Positions 8,877 through 17,106 are shown, numbered from the stretch's first letter. The stretch is DNA of 64,000 bases from Anaerolineales bacterium (GCA_023382595.1 JAHDWB010000003.1:124001-188000); one strand, 5' to 3'. Program-made: numbers and translations. Notes: a model not told the origin generated them from the letters alone.

Positions 8877-8886
8877 ATATGAATGC

Positions 8887-8938
8887 CAGGTGTCAGGTGT
8901 CAGGTGTCAGGTCAGGCGCGACACTTCGCACCTGACAC
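8887..8938. repeat. Short direct repeat with inverted end
   Basis: Three tandem copies of CAGGTGT are followed, after a short spacer, by the inverted form CACCTGACAC. The unit can fold back on itself. It fills the gap between MFS and nadE. Too short and without spacers of constant size to be a CRISPR array. Confidence 0.6.
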
Positions 8939-8943
8939 TTTTT

Positions 8944-9771
8944 TTACGTTCCCCAATCGCGGAGATAGAGAAAGTCATATCCGACCGTGCGGTTGCTGAC
9001 TTTAGCGATGGGCGGCAACATGCGCTTGAATTGATTGCGGCGGATGCGTGCGGTGACAGTGTTGACGAAGGCATCATCAAAACCCGCATCCACCGCCTCC
9101 TGCGGACTGTAACGCTGGTCAACGAGCAAATAAAGGAGTTTGTCCACTTCTTCGTAGGTGAAGCCAAGTTCCTTTTCATCGGTCTGGTCTTCCCACAGAT
9201 CCGCAGACGGCGGTTTGTCAATGATCGGCGCGGGGATGTTCATGGCGCGCGAAAGTTGGCGCACTTGAGTCTTGTACAGATCGCCAATGGGATTGATGGC
9301 GCAAGCCGCGTCACCATAAATGGTGCTATAGCCAAGCAGGATCTCGGTCTTGTTGCTCGTGCCGACGGGCAATGCTCTGAAGACTTCCGACTGGTCATAT
9401 AACACGATCATCCGCTCGCGCGCCATGATGTTGCCCTTGCGAACCTTCGACATCTCAGGGTCAAGTTTGAAAAGCGGCTCGACCATATCCGTGATCTCGA
9501 TGGTTTTGCTTTGAATGCCGAGTTGGTCAATGAGCAATTGGGCATGTTCCAAAGAGTCAGGAGATGATGCGCGGTAGGGCAATCGCAATGCCACTACATT
9601 TTCCGCGCCCAAGGCTTCCACTGCAAGCACGCACGAAAGCGCGGAATCCAAACCGCCGGAGAGGTTGATAATGGCACGGGACATTCCCACCCGCGTAATT
9701 TCGGATTTGATGAATCCAGCGAGAATGTCACGGGCAAGATCGGTGTTAAGCGTGAGGTTGATATCAGCCAC
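8944..9771 (-). CDS. nadE: NAD+ synthetase, synthetase domain only
   Basis: A 275-residue ATP pyrophosphatase-type protein. INLSGGLDSALSCVLAVEAL holds the SGGxDS P-loop that binds ATP. LRLPYRASSPDSLEHA and GTSNKTEILLGYSTIYGDAA are typical NadE blocks. It amidates deamido-NAD+ to NAD+. The preferred start is the GTG at 9771, which overlaps the upstream glutaminase stop by eight bases and gives the standard length. A longer frame from 9843 would run far into the neighbour. The glutaminase that normally precedes this domain is encoded by the adjacent gene, so the enzyme is split. Confidence 0.9.
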   Translation of the reverse strand: MADINLTLNTDLARDILAGFIKSEITRVGMSRAIINLSGGLDSALSCVLAVEALGAENVVALRLPYRASSPDSLEHAQLLIDQLGIQSKTIEITDMVEPLFKLDPEMSKVRKGNIMARERMIVLYDQSEVFRALPVGTSNKTEILLGYSTIYGDAACAINPIGDLYKTQVRQLSRAMNIPAPIIDKPPSADLWEDQTDEKELGFTYEEVDKLLYLLVDQRYSPQEAVDAGFDDAFVNTVTARIRRNQFKRMLPPIAKVSNRTVGYDFLYLRDWGT

Positions 9772-10615
9772 GGGACAAAATCCTATCCAATTCCTTTTGG
9801 ACAAGCGCAGTCCGCTCATCGCGCAGTAAAGGCAGACGCGCACGGGTACGACGGAGTTGATTCAAGTCCAATTCGGCGTAGGTGATGGCTTCTTCGTTGT
9901 AGGGACCATGTGCCAGTTCCTCCCCATTCGGGTCGAAGACCGTCGCTCCGCCCCAGAAGTGAAGCCCATCCTCATAACCGACACGGTTGGCGTGCGCTAC
10001 AAAGGATGTGAACATACTGGCGTATGCCTTGTTCACTCGTTCCACCCAGCGCGCGGATTCGAGCTTCTCGTGATCGTTCAGTCCGCGCCCGGGCGAGGCG
10101 GAGGAAAAGAGCAAAATATCCGCGCCATCAAGCCAGAGCAGGTATGGAGGCGATGCGTGCCAGAAGTCTTCGCAGATCAACATGCCGATGCGTCCGAAGC
10201 GCGTGTCAAATGCGCGGACGGAGTCGCCCCAGGCGAAGAAGCGACCTTCGTCAAATAATCCATAGGTCGGCAGATAGACCTTGTGATGGACGTGCAGGAC
10301 TTTCCCGCCCGAAAGATAGGCGGATGCGATGTAAAAGCGGTGACGGGAGTCTTCGTCCACGAAACCAACCATCAGGTCAAGGTCACGCGAGGCGGCGAGG
10401 AGCGGCTTGAAGATCGGGTCATCCTCCGTCGGCTTACGGGCGACCGAGGCGACCAAGTCCTGAAGGACGTATCCGGTTAAAGAGAGTTCGGGGAAAATCA
10501 GCAGATCCGCTTTTTGGGTTTTGGCTTGCTCGATGTAATCCAGGTGTTTGGCAAGGTTGGCTTCGACATCGCCAAGTTTGGTATTGATCTGCGCGAGAGC
10601 AAGGTTGAGTTTCAT
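9764..10615 (-). CDS. Carbon-nitrogen hydrolase, probable glutaminase partner of NadE
   Basis: A 283-residue nitrilase-superfamily protein starting MKLNLALAQINTKLGDV. The catalytic triad is visible: Glu in FPELSLTGY, Lys in VHHKVYLPTYGLFDEGR, and Cys in GMLICEDFWH. This is the glutaminase domain found at the N-terminus of glutamine-dependent NAD+ synthetases, here a separate gene overlapping nadE by eight bases. It should release ammonia from glutamine for the neighbouring synthetase. The ATG at 10615 fits the family start better than an upstream GTG at 10633. No strong ribosome site is visible. Confidence 0.87.
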   Translation of the reverse strand: MKLNLALAQINTKLGDVEANLAKHLDYIEQAKTQKADLLIFPELSLTGYVLQDLVASVARKPTEDDPIFKPLLAASRDLDLMVGFVDEDSRHRFYIASAYLSGGKVLHVHHKVYLPTYGLFDEGRFFAWGDSVRAFDTRFGRIGMLICEDFWHASPPYLLWLDGADILLFSSASPGRGLNDHEKLESARWVERVNKAYASMFTSFVAHANRVGYEDGLHFWGGATVFDPNGEELAHGPYNEEAITYAELDLNQLRRTRARLPLLRDERTALVQKELDRILSRG

Positions 10616-10640
10616 CGATGCGAATCTTACCACTAAAAAA

Positions 10641-10673
10641 AGACCCTGAAGGTTTTGAAAACCTTCAGGGTCT
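10641..10673 (-). terminator. Strong hairpin followed by T7 on the minus strand
   Basis: AGACCCTGAAGGTTTT pairs with AAAACCTTCAGGGTCT almost perfectly. On the minus strand it is followed by seven T residues. It lies 26 bases before the glutaminase start and downstream of the tRNA remnant. Confidence 0.85.
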
Positions 10674-10677
10674 TACT

Positions 10678-10710
10678 GCGGAGAGATGGATGGACTCGAA
10701 ACATCCTCTC
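10678..10710 (-). pseudogene. Decayed 3' end of a tRNA-Ser-like gene
   Basis: Read on the minus strand, this tract resembles the T arm and acceptor end of the intact tRNA-Ser 90 bases away. The loop TTCGAGT fits the T-loop consensus, it is flanked by a weakened stem, and it ends in CTCTCCGC as the intact tRNA does. No 5' half is present. Like the intact tRNA it is followed by a hairpin with a T tract, so a tandem duplication that lost one 5' half is a simple explanation. Confidence 0.5.
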
Positions 10711-10736
10711 AATGAGGGCGCGCGGGGGAAAAGAAA

Positions 10737-10764
10737 AGAGTCTGACCATCTTGAGTCAGACTCT
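10737..10764 (-). terminator. Terminator of tRNA-Ser
   Basis: AGAGTCTGAC and GTCAGACTCT form a stem. On the minus strand the right arm continues into TTTTCTTTT, four bases after the tRNA 3' end. Confidence 0.85.
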
Positions 10765-10767
10765 TAG

Positions 10768-10854
10768 CGGAGAGGGAGGGATTCGAACCCTCGGTGGACC
10801 GAAGCCCACAACGGTTTTCGAGACCGTCCCATTCAACCACTCTGGCACCTCTCC
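10768..10854 (-). tRNA. tRNA-Ser(CGA)
   Basis: The minus strand folds as a class II tRNA. Acceptor GGAGAGG pairs with CCTCTCC. The anticodon loop within GGTCTCGAAAACC reads CGA (Ser, UCG codons). A long variable arm (GTGGGCTTCGGTCCACC) follows, then the T arm GAGGG-TTCGAAT-CCCTC and discriminator G. The CCA end is not encoded. A promoter is visible 13 or more bases upstream. Confidence 0.95.
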
Positions 10855-10873
10855 AATGTTTGAAGCGGGCGAA

Positions 10874-10879
10874 ATTATA
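10874..10879 (-). promoter_or_regulatory. -10 box of tRNA-Ser
   Basis: TATAAT on the minus strand, about 19 bases upstream of the mature tRNA 5' end. A weak -35 (TGAATT) lies 17 bases further upstream, inside the end of the beta-CASP gene. Confidence 0.7.
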
Positions 10880-10891
10880 CCCGAAAAAATC

Positions 10892-12286
10892 CTACAAATT
10901 CACACTTTCATGCAGGGCGGGATAATGCACTTGATTCATTTTCTGCTCTTTTAGCAAATCCTTCAGCGTTCGAGCCTGCTTTTCTTCGCCATGCACCAAA
11001 AAGATCTGTTTTACGCTGCCCTTCACTCCCACTGCGTATCTGACCAGCAGATCCTGCCCGGCATGTGCAGAAAGTCCGCCGATGGTGGCGATCTCACATT
11101 TTCGCTTGTAGGTCTCGCCATAAATACGGACCTCTTCCTCCCGGTCCGCAAGCCTGCGCCCAAGCGTATGAGGCGCCTGCCACGAAACAATACAAATCGT
11201 ATTCTTCGGATTCTCGATATTGTTCTTGATATGGTGAAGGATGCGCCCCGCTTCCGCCATGCCCGAAGCGGAGATGATCACCATCGGGTCGGTACGTTCG
11301 TTTAGCGCTTTCGATTCCTCCACCGACCGGATGTAAGTCAGCATCTTGAAATCCAACGCAGGGTGACGCGCTTCCGCCACAAATTTGGCGGTTTCCTCGT
11401 CAAAACATTCCAAATGATTCTTGAAAACATCTGTTGCCTTCACAGCCAGCGGACTGTCCACATATACCGGCACACGCGGAACATCCCCATTCATCATCAT
11501 CATGTTCAAGTCATAGACCAGCTCTTGAGTGCGTCCCACCGCAAAGGCAGGGACGATCACCTTACCGCCGCGTTCCACCGTCCGCTTGACCACATCCCGG
11601 AACTCAAGGAACGCCAGTTCGGGGTGATCATGCTTTTTATCACCATACGTCGATTCCATGATCATGTAGTCTGTTTCGGTGGGAAGGATCGGATCACGCA
11701 AAAGAGGCAGGTTAAACCGACCAATATCCCCCGAAAACCAGAAGCGGATCTTCCTTCCTTTTTCCTCGATCTCCAGCGAAACGCTTGCTGAACCGAGGAT
11801 ATGCCCCGCCTCGTGGAAACGCGCAACCACGCCGGGAATCGGCTCGAACGCTTCTTTGTAATGTTTTCCTGCGAACATCCCCGCCACAACTTCAGCATCC
11901 TCTTTCGTGTACAAAGGCTCAATTGGAAGTTCACCGCGTTGTGCCCGCTTTTTGTTCACAAATTGCGCATCCGCCTCCTGGATATGCCCCGAATCCGCGA
12001 TCATTAAGCTCGCCAGATCGGCTGTGGCATGTGTGGCATAGATTGAATGCTCAAACCCCTGTTTTACGAGGTTGGGCAAATTTCCAGCGTGATCAATGTG
12101 CGCGTGAGACAGGATCACCGCGTCCACATCGCGCGGGGTATAACGAAAATTCAAATTACGTTCATACGTGTCCGCGCGTCTGCCTTGATACAAACCGCAA
12201 TCCAGCAGCAATTTTTTACCATTAATTTCCAGCAAATGCTGGCTTCCCGTCACCGTCTGCGCCGCGCCATGAAAGTTAACTCGCAT
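10892..12286 (-). CDS. Beta-CASP metallo-beta-lactamase-fold RNA nuclease
   Basis: A 464-residue protein. LSHAHIDHAGNLPNLV carries the HxHxDH zinc motif. MIMESTYGDKKH, the AGHILGSASV block, the beta-CASP region and the C-terminal RMMBL segment (GLSAHAGQDL, FLVHGEEKQARTL) follow in the usual order. Homologues are CPSF73/Ysh1-like endo- or exonucleases acting on RNA. The ATG at 12286, preceded by GGAG at 12293-12296, is chosen over an upstream TTG. It overlaps the RNase D gene by eleven bases, forming an RNA-processing pair. Confidence 0.9.
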   Translation of the reverse strand: MRVNFHGAAQTVTGSQHLLEINGKKLLLDCGLYQGRRADTYERNLNFRYTPRDVDAVILSHAHIDHAGNLPNLVKQGFEHSIYATHATADLASLMIADSGHIQEADAQFVNKKRAQRGELPIEPLYTKEDAEVVAGMFAGKHYKEAFEPIPGVVARFHEAGHILGSASVSLEIEEKGRKIRFWFSGDIGRFNLPLLRDPILPTETDYMIMESTYGDKKHDHPELAFLEFRDVVKRTVERGGKVIVPAFAVGRTQELVYDLNMMMMNGDVPRVPVYVDSPLAVKATDVFKNHLECFDEETAKFVAEARHPALDFKMLTYIRSVEESKALNERTDPMVIISASGMAEAGRILHHIKNNIENPKNTICIVSWQAPHTLGRRLADREEEVRIYGETYKRKCEIATIGGLSAHAGQDLLVRYAVGVKGSVKQIFLVHGEEKQARTLKDLLKEQKMNQVHYPALHESVNL

Positions 12287-13412
12287 GTTTAACTCCAATC
12301 GTACTTAATATCTGCGCACCGAATCTCTCGAATCGCGAAGGCGTATCTTTCATCAATCGTTCCAATTCTTCCAGATCTTTCGGTGGATTTTCAGACAACT
12401 TGGTCAGGTACGGCTTCGGCAGGATGATGTCTGACTCAACCTGCATTTTCAAACCGACATCTTTCCGCCACGCTTTTAATTTCTCCAGCCGACGGAGAAC
12501 CGCATCATTCTTCCGTTCAATCTGTTTCCGCTCCACAAGCGGAGCCTCCATCCCGCGCCGAACCGCCCCCAGGATCAGATCCCCCCACAAGCGGATCTGT
12601 TTCTCGCTCAGCCCCGCTGCAGAAAGATCCACCTTCTTCTCCGGCGGGTTCTTCGACAGCAAAACGAACACATCATCCATCACCACCTTGTAAGGCGGTC
12701 GATTCAGTTTTTCCGCTTCCCTATCCCGCCATTTGCACAATTGCGCCAGAATGGTCAACTCGCGCAAGGATAGGTCTTTACGTCCTGCAAACCGCTCCCA
12801 GCTATCCCCATTCGTCCTTTGCTTTGCTTCTTCAACCTGGCAGGCGCGTGAAAAATCCTCCAGCGCAAAATCCAAACGTTCCTTTTCATATAATTCCTGC
12901 TCGAGCGCATCACGGAGATCGAAGAGATAATGAGTATCCAGCCGGGCATAGTGGATCTGTTCCTTCGTCAAAGGGCGCGCCGCCCAATTCGCCTTCTGGT
13001 GGCGTTTATCCATTTTTATGCCGAATTTGTCGCCGAGCAATCTATCCAACCCCACGGCGGGATATCCCAACACGCGCGCGGCTTGCATCGTATCGAACAG
13101 GTTAGCAAATGTAAAATCAAAATCACGCCGCAGGCAGATCAGATCATATTCCGCGGCATGGAAGATCTTCTCGATATTTGCATTAGAAAAAATGGGAGCC
13201 AGACTGCTGAGATCTTCCAAAGCGAGCGGGTCAACAAGATAATCCGCTTTGGGAGTGGAAAATTGCAACAAACAGACTTGTTCGCGAAATGCATGCAAAC
13301 TATTGGATTCGGTGTCCACTGCCACGCGGCTCTGCGCGGACAGGTCATCCACCATTTGTTTTAATAATTTCGTCGTATGTACCCAAACGGGCGGCGGCAA
13401 AACGTCAGACAT
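12276..13412 (-). CDS. rnd: Ribonuclease D
   Basis: A 378-residue 3'-5' exoribonuclease. The DEDDy residues are visible: VAVDTESNSLHAF (DxE), HAAEYDLICL (D), and HYARLDTHYLFDL (YxxxD). An HRDC-like domain follows, as in tRNA-maturing RNase D. It is the upstream member of a two-gene operon with the beta-CASP nuclease and lies upstream of a tRNA gene on the same strand. Length is normal for the family. Confidence 0.93.
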   Translation of the reverse strand: MSDVLPPPVWVHTTKLLKQMVDDLSAQSRVAVDTESNSLHAFREQVCLLQFSTPKADYLVDPLALEDLSSLAPIFSNANIEKIFHAAEYDLICLRRDFDFTFANLFDTMQAARVLGYPAVGLDRLLGDKFGIKMDKRHQKANWAARPLTKEQIHYARLDTHYLFDLRDALEQELYEKERLDFALEDFSRACQVEEAKQRTNGDSWERFAGRKDLSLRELTILAQLCKWRDREAEKLNRPPYKVVMDDVFVLLSKNPPEKKVDLSAAGLSEKQIRLWGDLILGAVRRGMEAPLVERKQIERKNDAVLRRLEKLKAWRKDVGLKMQVESDIILPKPYLTKLSENPPKDLEELERLMKDTPSRFERFGAQILSTIGVKHAS

Positions 13413-13447
13413 ATTGACCGATTATAAACCCCTATTGTGTTGAAATT

Positions 13448-13879
13448 TCATAGATCCTTCTCCATCACTAGCGCGTCCTCCCCGTCATTGTAATACGCCT
13501 TCCAGACATCGATAGGCAGGTAACCCGCCTGTTCATACATGGAGATCGCACCGCTATTGGATGCGCGCACGGTGAGACGCGCCCGGGGCACGCCAAGCTG
13601 ACGTTCGCATTGCTCCAGCAGCGCCCGTCCAATGCCGCGCCGCTGAAAGCGTGGATCCACTGCAATGGTGGCGATCCAGCCCCACCCGTCGCGAGGACGC
13701 GGGTCGCCGGCGACGAATCCCACCATTTTTTTGCCCTCCATGGCTTTGAGTCGAATCACATCGGGGAAGGTCAGGACGGCGATCAGGTCGAAAAGGGGCC
13801 AGGCGTCCTGCGCAAAAGATTCTCTTTCCAGTATGCGGAGCGAGTTGAGGTCAAGAATGGATGCTTTTACGATGTCCAT
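13448..13879 (-). CDS. GNAT N-acetyltransferase (RimI-like)
   Basis: A 143-residue acetyltransferase. IATIAVDPRFQRRGIGRALLEQ is the acetyl-CoA-binding motif A, with the RRGIGRA pyrophosphate loop. RASNSGAISMYEQAGYLPI is motif B. It probably acetylates a protein N-terminus or a small amine. The start codon follows a hairpin directly (13881-13912), with no ribosome site, which is unusual. It is encoded on the same strand as the SPFH operon but is separated from it by that hairpin. Confidence 0.85.
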   Translation of the reverse strand: MDIVKASILDLNSLRILERESFAQDAWPLFDLIAVLTFPDVIRLKAMEGKKMVGFVAGDPRPRDGWGWIATIAVDPRFQRRGIGRALLEQCERQLGVPRARLTVRASNSGAISMYEQAGYLPIDVWKAYYNDGEDALVMEKDL

Positions 13880-13880
13880 A

Positions 13881-13912
13881 AAATAAGGTCTCTCTGGCGA
13901 GAGACCTTATTT
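13881..13912 (-). terminator. Perfect hairpin between SPFH gene and GNAT gene
   Basis: AAATAAGGTCTCTC pairs with GAGAGACCTTATTT around a four-base loop, with a T-rich right side on both strands. It ends the stomatin operon on the minus strand, and the GNAT ATG begins within two bases of its end. Confidence 0.8.
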
Positions 13913-13928
13913 TATACCAAATTGGTTT

Positions 13929-14828
13929 TTACTTCTTGCCGTCTTTGCCGAGGAAGTTATCCAACATGCTGGTGAATTCCATCGGGAAGATGTACTTGGT
14001 GGAAGGGCTCATGCCCATGGACTTGAGCGTTTCAAAATATTGAAGCGTCATAGTCTTCTGGTCGATGCCCTTGGCGGTTTCGAAGATGGATGCGAGCGCT
14101 TGCGCGAAACCTTCTGCGCGCAGTAATTGCGCCTGACGTTCACCTTCTGCCGCGAGAATGGCGCCCTGCTTTTGACCTTCGGCGCGGAGAATGGCGGCTT
14201 GCTTTTCACCTTCAGCGACGTTGACCGCCGCTTCACGCGTACCGGTGGATTCGGTCACCACGGCGCGGCGGACGCGTTCCGCAGTCATCTGGCGGTTCAT
14301 CGCATCCTGCACGTCGCGCGGCGGGATGATCTCACGGATCTCGACGTTGGTCACTTTCACGCCCCAGCGCTCGGTGACTTCATCGAGGCGGGTGCGGAGC
14401 ATGGTGTTGATGTGTTCACGCTGGGAGAGCACATCATCCAGCGGGATACCACCGATCACGGCGCGCAAGGTCGTCGCGGCGATACCGGCGGCGGCGGCTT
14501 CAAAGTTGCCCACCTGCAAAACGGACTGGGTCGGGTCGATCAGTTTGAAGTACCACAGGAAGTCGATCGAGATCGGGGCGTTATCCTTGGTGATGGAGGT
14601 CTGCTGTGGAATTTCACGCACCTGCTCGCGCAAGTCCACTTTGACGCCGCGGTCAATGACTGGGATCAGGAAGATGATGCCAGGTCCGCGCGCGCCGACA
14701 CAACGACCGAGACGGAACACGACCAAACGCTGGTATTCGGGCACGATGCGAATGGCATTGGCTATGAACACAAACCCAATGACAACGATGGCGCCGATCA
14801 AACAACTAAGAAAGCCAAAGGTCTCCAT
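13929..14828 (-). CDS. Stomatin/HflK-type SPFH (band 7) membrane protein
   Basis: A 299-residue protein with one N-terminal membrane helix (FLSCLIGAIVVIGFVFIANA) and then the SPFH domain (IRIVPEYQRLVVFRLGRCVGARGPG). A long Ala/Glu/Gln coiled coil follows (EGEKQAAILRAEGQKQGA and similar repeats). Such proteins form oligomeric membrane scaffolds. An NfeD gene lies 22 bases upstream, the classic stomatin-NfeD operon. It is one of three SPFH proteins in the window. Confidence 0.93.
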   Translation of the reverse strand: METFGFLSCLIGAIVVIGFVFIANAIRIVPEYQRLVVFRLGRCVGARGPGIIFLIPVIDRGVKVDLREQVREIPQQTSITKDNAPISIDFLWYFKLIDPTQSVLQVGNFEAAAAGIAATTLRAVIGGIPLDDVLSQREHINTMLRTRLDEVTERWGVKVTNVEIREIIPPRDVQDAMNRQMTAERVRRAVVTESTGTREAAVNVAEGEKQAAILRAEGQKQGAILAAEGERQAQLLRAEGFAQALASIFETAKGIDQKTMTLQYFETLKSMGMSPSTKYIFPMEFTSMLDNFLGKDGKK

Positions 14829-14850
14829 TTATTTTCTCCTATTAATATTG

Positions 14851-15447
14851 TTATGAATTGACTTTTTCCACTACGAGGACAAATCCCTCGCGACGAACCA
14901 CACGGACCGCGCTGCCGGAAGGAATGGACTTATCGCTTTTGGCTGACCACAACTCCCCGCCGACATACACGCTTCCTTCGCTATGAACCCTTGTGCGGGC
15001 TTCACCGATCATTCCAACCAGCACATCCATATCATGGGACGGGCGCGCTGCAACCGCCTGCACCGATTTCCCCACAGCAATCCATAGAAAAGCCGCAAAG
15101 GAACCTGATGCAACAAAAGCCAACAGCGGGTTGACCGCCGGACGCCAGCCATCCACCGAAAACAGGAAGATGGAACCAAGCACCAACAGCAGGATCGAAC
15201 CGCCCAGGTACAGTCCGCGGTTCGGTTTGCGAATGGCATAGATGAACGGTACAACGCTCAGGACAAGGATTAGAAGCGCCCACCAGTTGAAGGATAAGTA
15301 GTAGATTGCATATCCCGCCAGCGCAAGCGCAAAGAACGCCCCGATCTCAAAAAAGCCCGTCCCCGGCGTGACCAGCGACATCATGGCAAGCAGGATCCCC
15401 CCCAAAAGGATCAGGTACGCAACGTTTGGATTAAGCAGAATGTCCAT
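14851..15447 (-). CDS. NfeD-family membrane protein, partner of stomatin
   Basis: A 198-residue protein with four or five hydrophobic segments in the first 120 residues. A C-terminal OB-fold-like domain (LVGMIGEARTRVHSEGSVYVGGELW) contains the typical NfeD pattern. It lacks the N-terminal ClpP-like protease of long NfeD proteins, so it is the short form. It is the first gene of the operon with the stomatin homologue and probably interacts with it. Confidence 0.9.
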   Translation of the reverse strand: MDILLNPNVAYLILLGGILLAMMSLVTPGTGFFEIGAFFALALAGYAIYYLSFNWWALLILVLSVVPFIYAIRKPNRGLYLGGSILLLVLGSIFLFSVDGWRPAVNPLLAFVASGSFAAFLWIAVGKSVQAVAARPSHDMDVLVGMIGEARTRVHSEGSVYVGGELWSAKSDKSIPSGSAVRVVRREGFVLVVEKVNS

Positions 15448-15545
15448 GGGTCCTCCACTTCATTATACAACAAGAAATAAACCGATTTACCTGATATACG
15501 TCCGCCGCGCGCGAAAGTTGCCGCAGGAAACAAACCCACTGGTTG

Positions 15546-15551
15546 TATAAT
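15546..15551 (+). promoter_or_regulatory. -10 box upstream of wecC
   Basis: TATAAT 30 bases before the GTG start. A GGAG ribosome site lies between them, so this is a normal leadered promoter. Confidence 0.55.
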
Positions 15552-15581
15552 AACGGACACAAAACAACAATCGGAGTGCCA

Positions 15582-16886
15582 GTGAAGTTTCAAAAAATCT
15601 GCGTCATCGGGCTGGGCTATATCGGCTTGCCGACAGCCTCCACATTTTCCATGCAGGGCGTCAGCGTGCTCGGCGTGGACAACAACCCCCGCATCATCGA
15701 AACCCTCAACAAGGGCGAGATCCACATCCACGAACCAGGTTTGAGGGAGGCGGTGGCGGATGCCGTCCAAACGGGCAGGTTCAAAGCCGCCACCCAGCCG
15801 GAAGAGGCGGACGCGTTCATCATCGCCGTGCCAACCCCGTTCCAGGAGAACAAGTTCGGCGAGTACAACGGCATTCAATACAAACTGGCGGACATGCGCG
15901 CTGTGATCTCCGCCGCCGAATCCATTTTGCCGGTTTTGCGGAAGGGGAATCTCGTCGTCCTTGAATCGACGTCTCCGCCTCGCACCACTATTGATCTGGT
16001 TGCCCCCATCCTGGAGCGTACCGGGCTGAAAGCTGGTTCGGACTTCTTCCTGTGCTATTCGCCGGAGCGCGTCCTGCCCGGACAGATCCTGCGCGAACTG
16101 ATCGAGAACGCCCGCGTCATCGGCGGCGTGACGCCCGAATCCGCGCAAGCGGGCGCGGATTTGTACTCCATCTTCGTCAAAGGACAGATCATCCAAACCG
16201 ACGCCACCACCGCCGAGATGGTCAAGTTGATGGAAAACACCTACCGTGACGTGAACATCGCCATCGCCAACGAGTTCTCACGTCTCGCCGACAAATTCGG
16301 CGTGGACATATGGGAGGCGGTTTCGATCGCCAACCTGCACCCCCGCGTGAAAATTCTCAACCCCGGACCCGGCGTCGGCGGACATTGCATCAGCGTGGAC
16401 CCGTGGTTCTTCGTGGAAGCTGCGCCCGACCTGACGCCGCTCATCTATCATGCGCGCCAGGTCAATGACGGACAGCCACATTTCGTCGTCGAAAAAGTCC
16501 GCAACGCGCTTGGTAGTTTGCAGGGAAAAAAGATCGCGGCGCTCGGTCTCGCCTACAAACCGGATGTGGATGACCTGCGCGAAAGTCCCGCCACTGAAGT
16601 GGTACATCTGTTACAGAAGCAAGGCGCGCAAGTCAAGGCATGGGAACCGTTCAAGCCGGACGCCAAAATGGATGGCATCGCCATGTCCCCCACCCTCGAA
16701 GATGCAATTATGGATGCAGACGCGCTTTTATTGCTTGTAAAACACACAGTATTCGCGAAACTCGTCCCCGCCGAAATTGCCCGGAAGACCAATGCCCGCA
16801 TCGCCGTCGATGTCGTCAACGGATTCGATGCATCCCTTTGGCGGGACGCCGGATTCCAAATCACCAAACTGGGCGTGGGAAAATAA
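15582..16886 (+). CDS. wecC: UDP-N-acetyl-D-mannosamine dehydrogenase
   Basis: A 434-residue nucleotide-sugar dehydrogenase. It starts with the NAD-binding loop VIGLGYIGLPTASTF. ESTSPPRTTIDLV, YSPERVLPGQILREL, MENTYRDVNIAIANE and GPGVGGHCISVDPWF follow, the last with the catalytic Cys. It oxidises UDP-ManNAc to UDP-ManNAcA for surface polysaccharide synthesis. The GTG at 15582 with GGAG at 15573-15576 is chosen, and two earlier in-frame starts lack a ribosome site. The wecB epimerase, which supplies its substrate, is downstream. Confidence 0.9.
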   Translation: MKFQKICVIGLGYIGLPTASTFSMQGVSVLGVDNNPRIIETLNKGEIHIHEPGLREAVADAVQTGRFKAATQPEEADAFIIAVPTPFQENKFGEYNGIQYKLADMRAVISAAESILPVLRKGNLVVLESTSPPRTTIDLVAPILERTGLKAGSDFFLCYSPERVLPGQILRELIENARVIGGVTPESAQAGADLYSIFVKGQIIQTDATTAEMVKLMENTYRDVNIAIANEFSRLADKFGVDIWEAVSIANLHPRVKILNPGPGVGGHCISVDPWFFVEAAPDLTPLIYHARQVNDGQPHFVVEKVRNALGSLQGKKIAALGLAYKPDVDDLRESPATEVVHLLQKQGAQVKAWEPFKPDAKMDGIAMSPTLEDAIMDADALLLLVKHTVFAKLVPAEIARKTNARIAVDVVNGFDASLWRDAGFQITKLGVGK

Positions 16887-16887
16887 G

Positions 16888-17028
16888 CTATCTATTTTCC
16901 ATTTCCGCGCAGTGTTGAGCACCACCCGCCACAGCCATCATATTGCATGAAGTCCGCGCCTCGCAGGCAGCCAGCAGGAAGGCAAATGTAATACAAACAA
17001 GCACTAAATTCTTTGTAATCCGTTTCAT
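16888..17028 (-). CDS. Small lipoprotein, 46 residues
   Basis: The minus strand encodes a 46-residue protein starting MKRITKNLVLVCITF, with a lipobox FLLAAC at residues 17-22 and a short mature part containing two more cysteines. It has a positively charged N-terminus, a hydrophobic core and a lipidation cysteine, so it is likely a membrane-anchored lipoprotein. A GGGAG ribosome site and a TATATA -10 lie upstream. It sits opposite and between wecC and wecB, ending two bases after the wecC stop. The family is not recognised. Small entericidin-like lipoproteins are comparable in size only. Confidence 0.65.
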   Translation of the reverse strand: MKRITKNLVLVCITFAFLLAACEARTSCNMMAVAGGAQHCAEMENR

Positions 17029-17106
17029 GAAATTGATTCTCCCATATATACAGTAGCGCAAAATCGCTAAAAAGGACCTTGCATCTTTGTTTGTGAGAAA
17101 ACTAAT

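Noticed and set aside
8887-8938. Possible CRISPR array (three CAGGTGT copies)
   Set aside because: Copies are only 7 bases long, tandem without spacers, and no cas genes are present in the window.
12287-12298. TTG start of the beta-CASP nuclease at 12298
   Set aside because: The GGAG ribosome site lies within those codons and serves the ATG at 12286.
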